From: Candidatus Tenderia electrophaga
Lineage (GTDB): Bacteria > Pseudomonadota > Gammaproteobacteria > Tenderiales > Tenderiaceae
Length of the DNA stretch: 64,000 nucleotides
Direction: 5' to 3'
Assembly (NCBI GenBank): GCA_001447805.1
Contig: CP013099.1
Location: forward strand, 1,240,001 to 1,304,000
The stretch's first letter is position 1. Every line of letters begins with the position of its first letter. Of this stretch, positions 62,437-64,000 are shown in pieces. Position numbers and translations under genes: made by a program. The notes beneath the pieces were generated by a model, which saw nothing but the letters and a program-made list of their open reading frames with translations, was not told the origin of the DNA and did no database searches.

Positions 62437-64000
62437 CTACTGCTGCGCGGCGGGATGGATATGGCTGCGAATGGCGTCGAGCAGCTGGCGCGGCGACACC
62501 TTGGACTTGGTCAGCACCGCGTCTACCCGCTGGGTGTCCTCGCTTGTTACATCGTAGCCGGACAGGATAACTATCCGGGCACCCGGAAGTTGTCGGCGTA
62601 TTTCCGGTAACAGGTCCCAGCCGGAGCCGTCCGGCAGGACCAGATCGAGGATGACCACATCGAAGCGATCCAAGGCCAGTCGTGTGCGGGCCTGCGCCAG
62701 TGTCGCCGCCCGGGCGAACTCGAACTCGGGGCCCGCCATGCTGCGCACCACTTGCAGCAGGTTGGTGTCGTCCTCGACGTGCAGCAGCCGCGGACGTTGA
62801 CTGCTCGGTGCGACCAGTCCGGCCAAAATTGTCAGTAAGTGGCTTTCGTCGATGGGCTTGGCCAGCCAGGAGAGATTGGTGAAGTCACCGTTGATCGCCA
62901 GGCGGCCGTCTTCCATCTTGGCCGATATCACCACGACGGGCAGTTCCGCGGTGTCCGCGTGTTGGCGCAGGCGGCGAATGATTTCCAGGCCGCTGATATC
63001 CGGCAACAGCAAATCCAGGGTGACGGCGGCGTAGCGCTGATTTTTCAGCGCCGCCAGTGCCTCCTTGCCGCTACCTGCAATATCCACCTTGTAGCCGGCG
63101 CGACTCAGTATCAGGCCCAGCATGCGGGCCACATCGGCTTCGTCTTCCACCACCAGAATGCGTGCCGCGTCCAGCGCCTGGGGGGTGTGTGCTTCGAAGA
63201 GGGAGGCGGCCGCGTTCTCGTCCCACAGCGGCAGCTCAAAAAAGAACGTCGCGCCGCGGCCTGGGGTCGAATCAAAGCCGATCCTGCCGCCCATGCGTTC
63301 CACCAGTTCCTTGGTAATGGCCAGGCCCAAACCGGTCCCGCCTTTTTGGCGTGTATCCGAGGAATCCGCCTGAACGAACTTCTCAAAGATGCGATCACGA
63401 AACGCCTCAGGCACACCGGGGCCGTGGTCGCTCACCGTGACGCGGACCGACTTGCCGCACCGTTCCATGGCGATCTCCACCGTGTCTTGCGGGGGTGAAT
63501 ATTTGATGGCGTTGGAGAGCAGGTTGGACATTACCTGCATGAAACGTTGGCCGTCCACGCTCACCTGTACGTCGTCTTGGCTGCTTGTCAAAGTGAGTTT
63601 GACCTGATGTTCCGCACCGTAGCCGCGGTTCGCTTCAAGGGCTTGATCGATCAACGGCATCAGTGTCTGCACTTGCATGTCAAACGGCATTTTGCCGGCC
63701 GCCAGTTTCTCAATGTCGAGCAGGTCATTGATAAGGTGGGTCAGGCGCTCGCCGTTTTTGCGGGCGATATCGACCATGTGCTGCGCTTGGGCGGGAAGTT
63801 CACCGAAGGCGCCGCCCGATACCAGACCCAGCGCCCCACCGATGGCGGTCAGCGGCGTGCGCAGTTCGTGGCTGACGGTGGAGACGAACTCGCTCTTCAT
63901 GCGTTCCGCCCGCTTGCGCTCGGTAATGTCGCGCACCATGCCGACATACATGGGCCGCTCCTGACGCGTGATTTCGGAGACGGCCAGCTCCATGGGAAAC
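62437..64000 (-). CDS. Hybrid sensor histidine kinase, C-terminal part
   Basis: The visible 521 residues run on past the window edge. They begin in the end of a PAS domain (FPMELAVSEITRQERPMYVGMVRDITERKRAE), followed by HisKA with the phosphoacceptor histidine in FVSTVSHELRTPLTAIGGALG, an HATPase with NLLSNAIKYSPP, DHGPGVP and GTGLGLAITKEL, and two receiver domains (RILVVEDEADVARML with LDLLLPDISG, and RLLHVEDDTNLLQV with ILDLVLPDGSG). All the catalytic parts seem intact. A histidine kinase followed by two receivers suggests a phosphorelay that could act on the downstream c-di-GMP protein. Confidence 0.9.
   Translation of the reverse strand, partial: FPMELAVSEITRQERPMYVGMVRDITERKRAERMKSEFVSTVSHELRTPLTAIGGALGLVSGGAFGELPAQAQHMVDIARKNGERLTHLINDLLDIEKLAAGKMPFDMQVQTLMPLIDQALEANRGYGAEHQVKLTLTSSQDDVQVSVDGQRFMQVMSNLLSNAIKYSPPQDTVEIAMERCGKSVRVTVSDHGPGVPEAFRDRIFEKFVQADSSDTRQKGGTGLGLAITKELVERMGGRIGFDSTPGRGATFFFELPLWDENAAASLFEAHTPQALDAARILVVEDEADVARMLGLILSRAGYKVDIAGSGKEALAALKNQRYAAVTLDLLLPDISGLEIIRRLRQHADTAELPVVVISAKMEDGRLAINGDFTNLSWLAKPIDESHLLTILAGLVAPSSQRPRLLHVEDDTNLLQVVRSMAGPEFEFARAATLAQARTRLALDRFDVVILDLVLPDGSGWDLLPEIRRQLPGARIVILSGYDVTSEDTQRVDAVLTKSKVSPRQLLDAIRSHIHPAAQQ

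Overview
The window is chromosomal DNA from a GC-rich, motile gammaproteobacterium. The best pointer is the order cheA-cheB-motC-motD-parA-parP-cheW-small ORF-DUF2802, which matches the end of the polar-flagellum/chemotaxis cluster of Pseudomonas and relatives. The rest of the gene set (GroESL with a sigma-32-like promoter, assimilatory CysH with a [4Fe-4S] cysteine set, glycolate oxidase GlcDEF, cytochrome c peroxidase, no phage or plasmid genes) suggests a free-living respiring bacterium, possibly autotrophic because the glycolate/glyoxylate genes are those used to handle RuBisCO oxygenation products. The species cannot be named from this sequence alone.

Layout. 1-8.0 kb: chemotaxis and flagellar motor operon, interrupted between motC and motD by a nested palindromic element, then an orphan FlhB-C-domain/FliK-like pair on the minus strand. 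8.1-18.1 kb: a pentapeptide-repeat membrane protein, the three AmmeMemoRadiSam genes, beta-carbonic anhydrase, a Na/Pi-cotransporter-like protein, CysH, the nucleotide nucleosidase PpnN and a FemAB-like acyltransferase. 18.3-30 kb: patatin phospholipase, HDOD protein, the tightly coupled MoxR-DUF58-DUF4381-BatA-BatBC-BatD operon, and glycogen phosphorylase. 30.1-35.4 kb: a four-gene minus-strand operon for an M20 carbamoylase, an isochorismatase-type hydrolase, a carbamoyltransferase with an altered substrate loop and a glutamine-dependent asparagine synthetase. 35.4-36.3 kb: a gene-poor gap ending in an FNR-like site. 36.3-39.8 kb: exported redox proteins (diheme peroxidase, Tat metallophosphoesterase, small cytochrome c, DUF1566 protein). 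39.8-45.1 kb: a DUF900 hydrolase and a light/stress island (photolyase, CarH/LitR B12 photoreceptor, periplasmic glutathione peroxidase, DUF523-DUF1722). 45.2-53 kb: a DUF2934 protein with a histone-H1-like tail, groESL, a CinA-like domain protein, PhoX, a small acidic protein, a sucrose-phosphatase-like HAD enzyme and an outer-membrane barrel. 53.2-58.8 kb: glcDEF with an alanine/serine-glyoxylate aminotransferase. 58.9-64 kb: an M48 lipoprotein peptidase, a PAS-GGDEF-EAL protein and a hybrid histidine kinase cut by the window end.

The strongest candidates for undescribed biology are the 30-35 kb ureido/carbamoyl operon, whose transcarbamylase lacks the normal aspartate-binding loop, and the CarH island, whose divergent promoter region carries two pairs of TGTA(C/T)A repeats spaced exactly 11 bp apart. 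The nested palindromic element in the flagellar operon and the AmmeMemoRadiSam trio are also worth attention. No rRNA, tRNA, CRISPR array, intact insertion sequence or prophage was seen.
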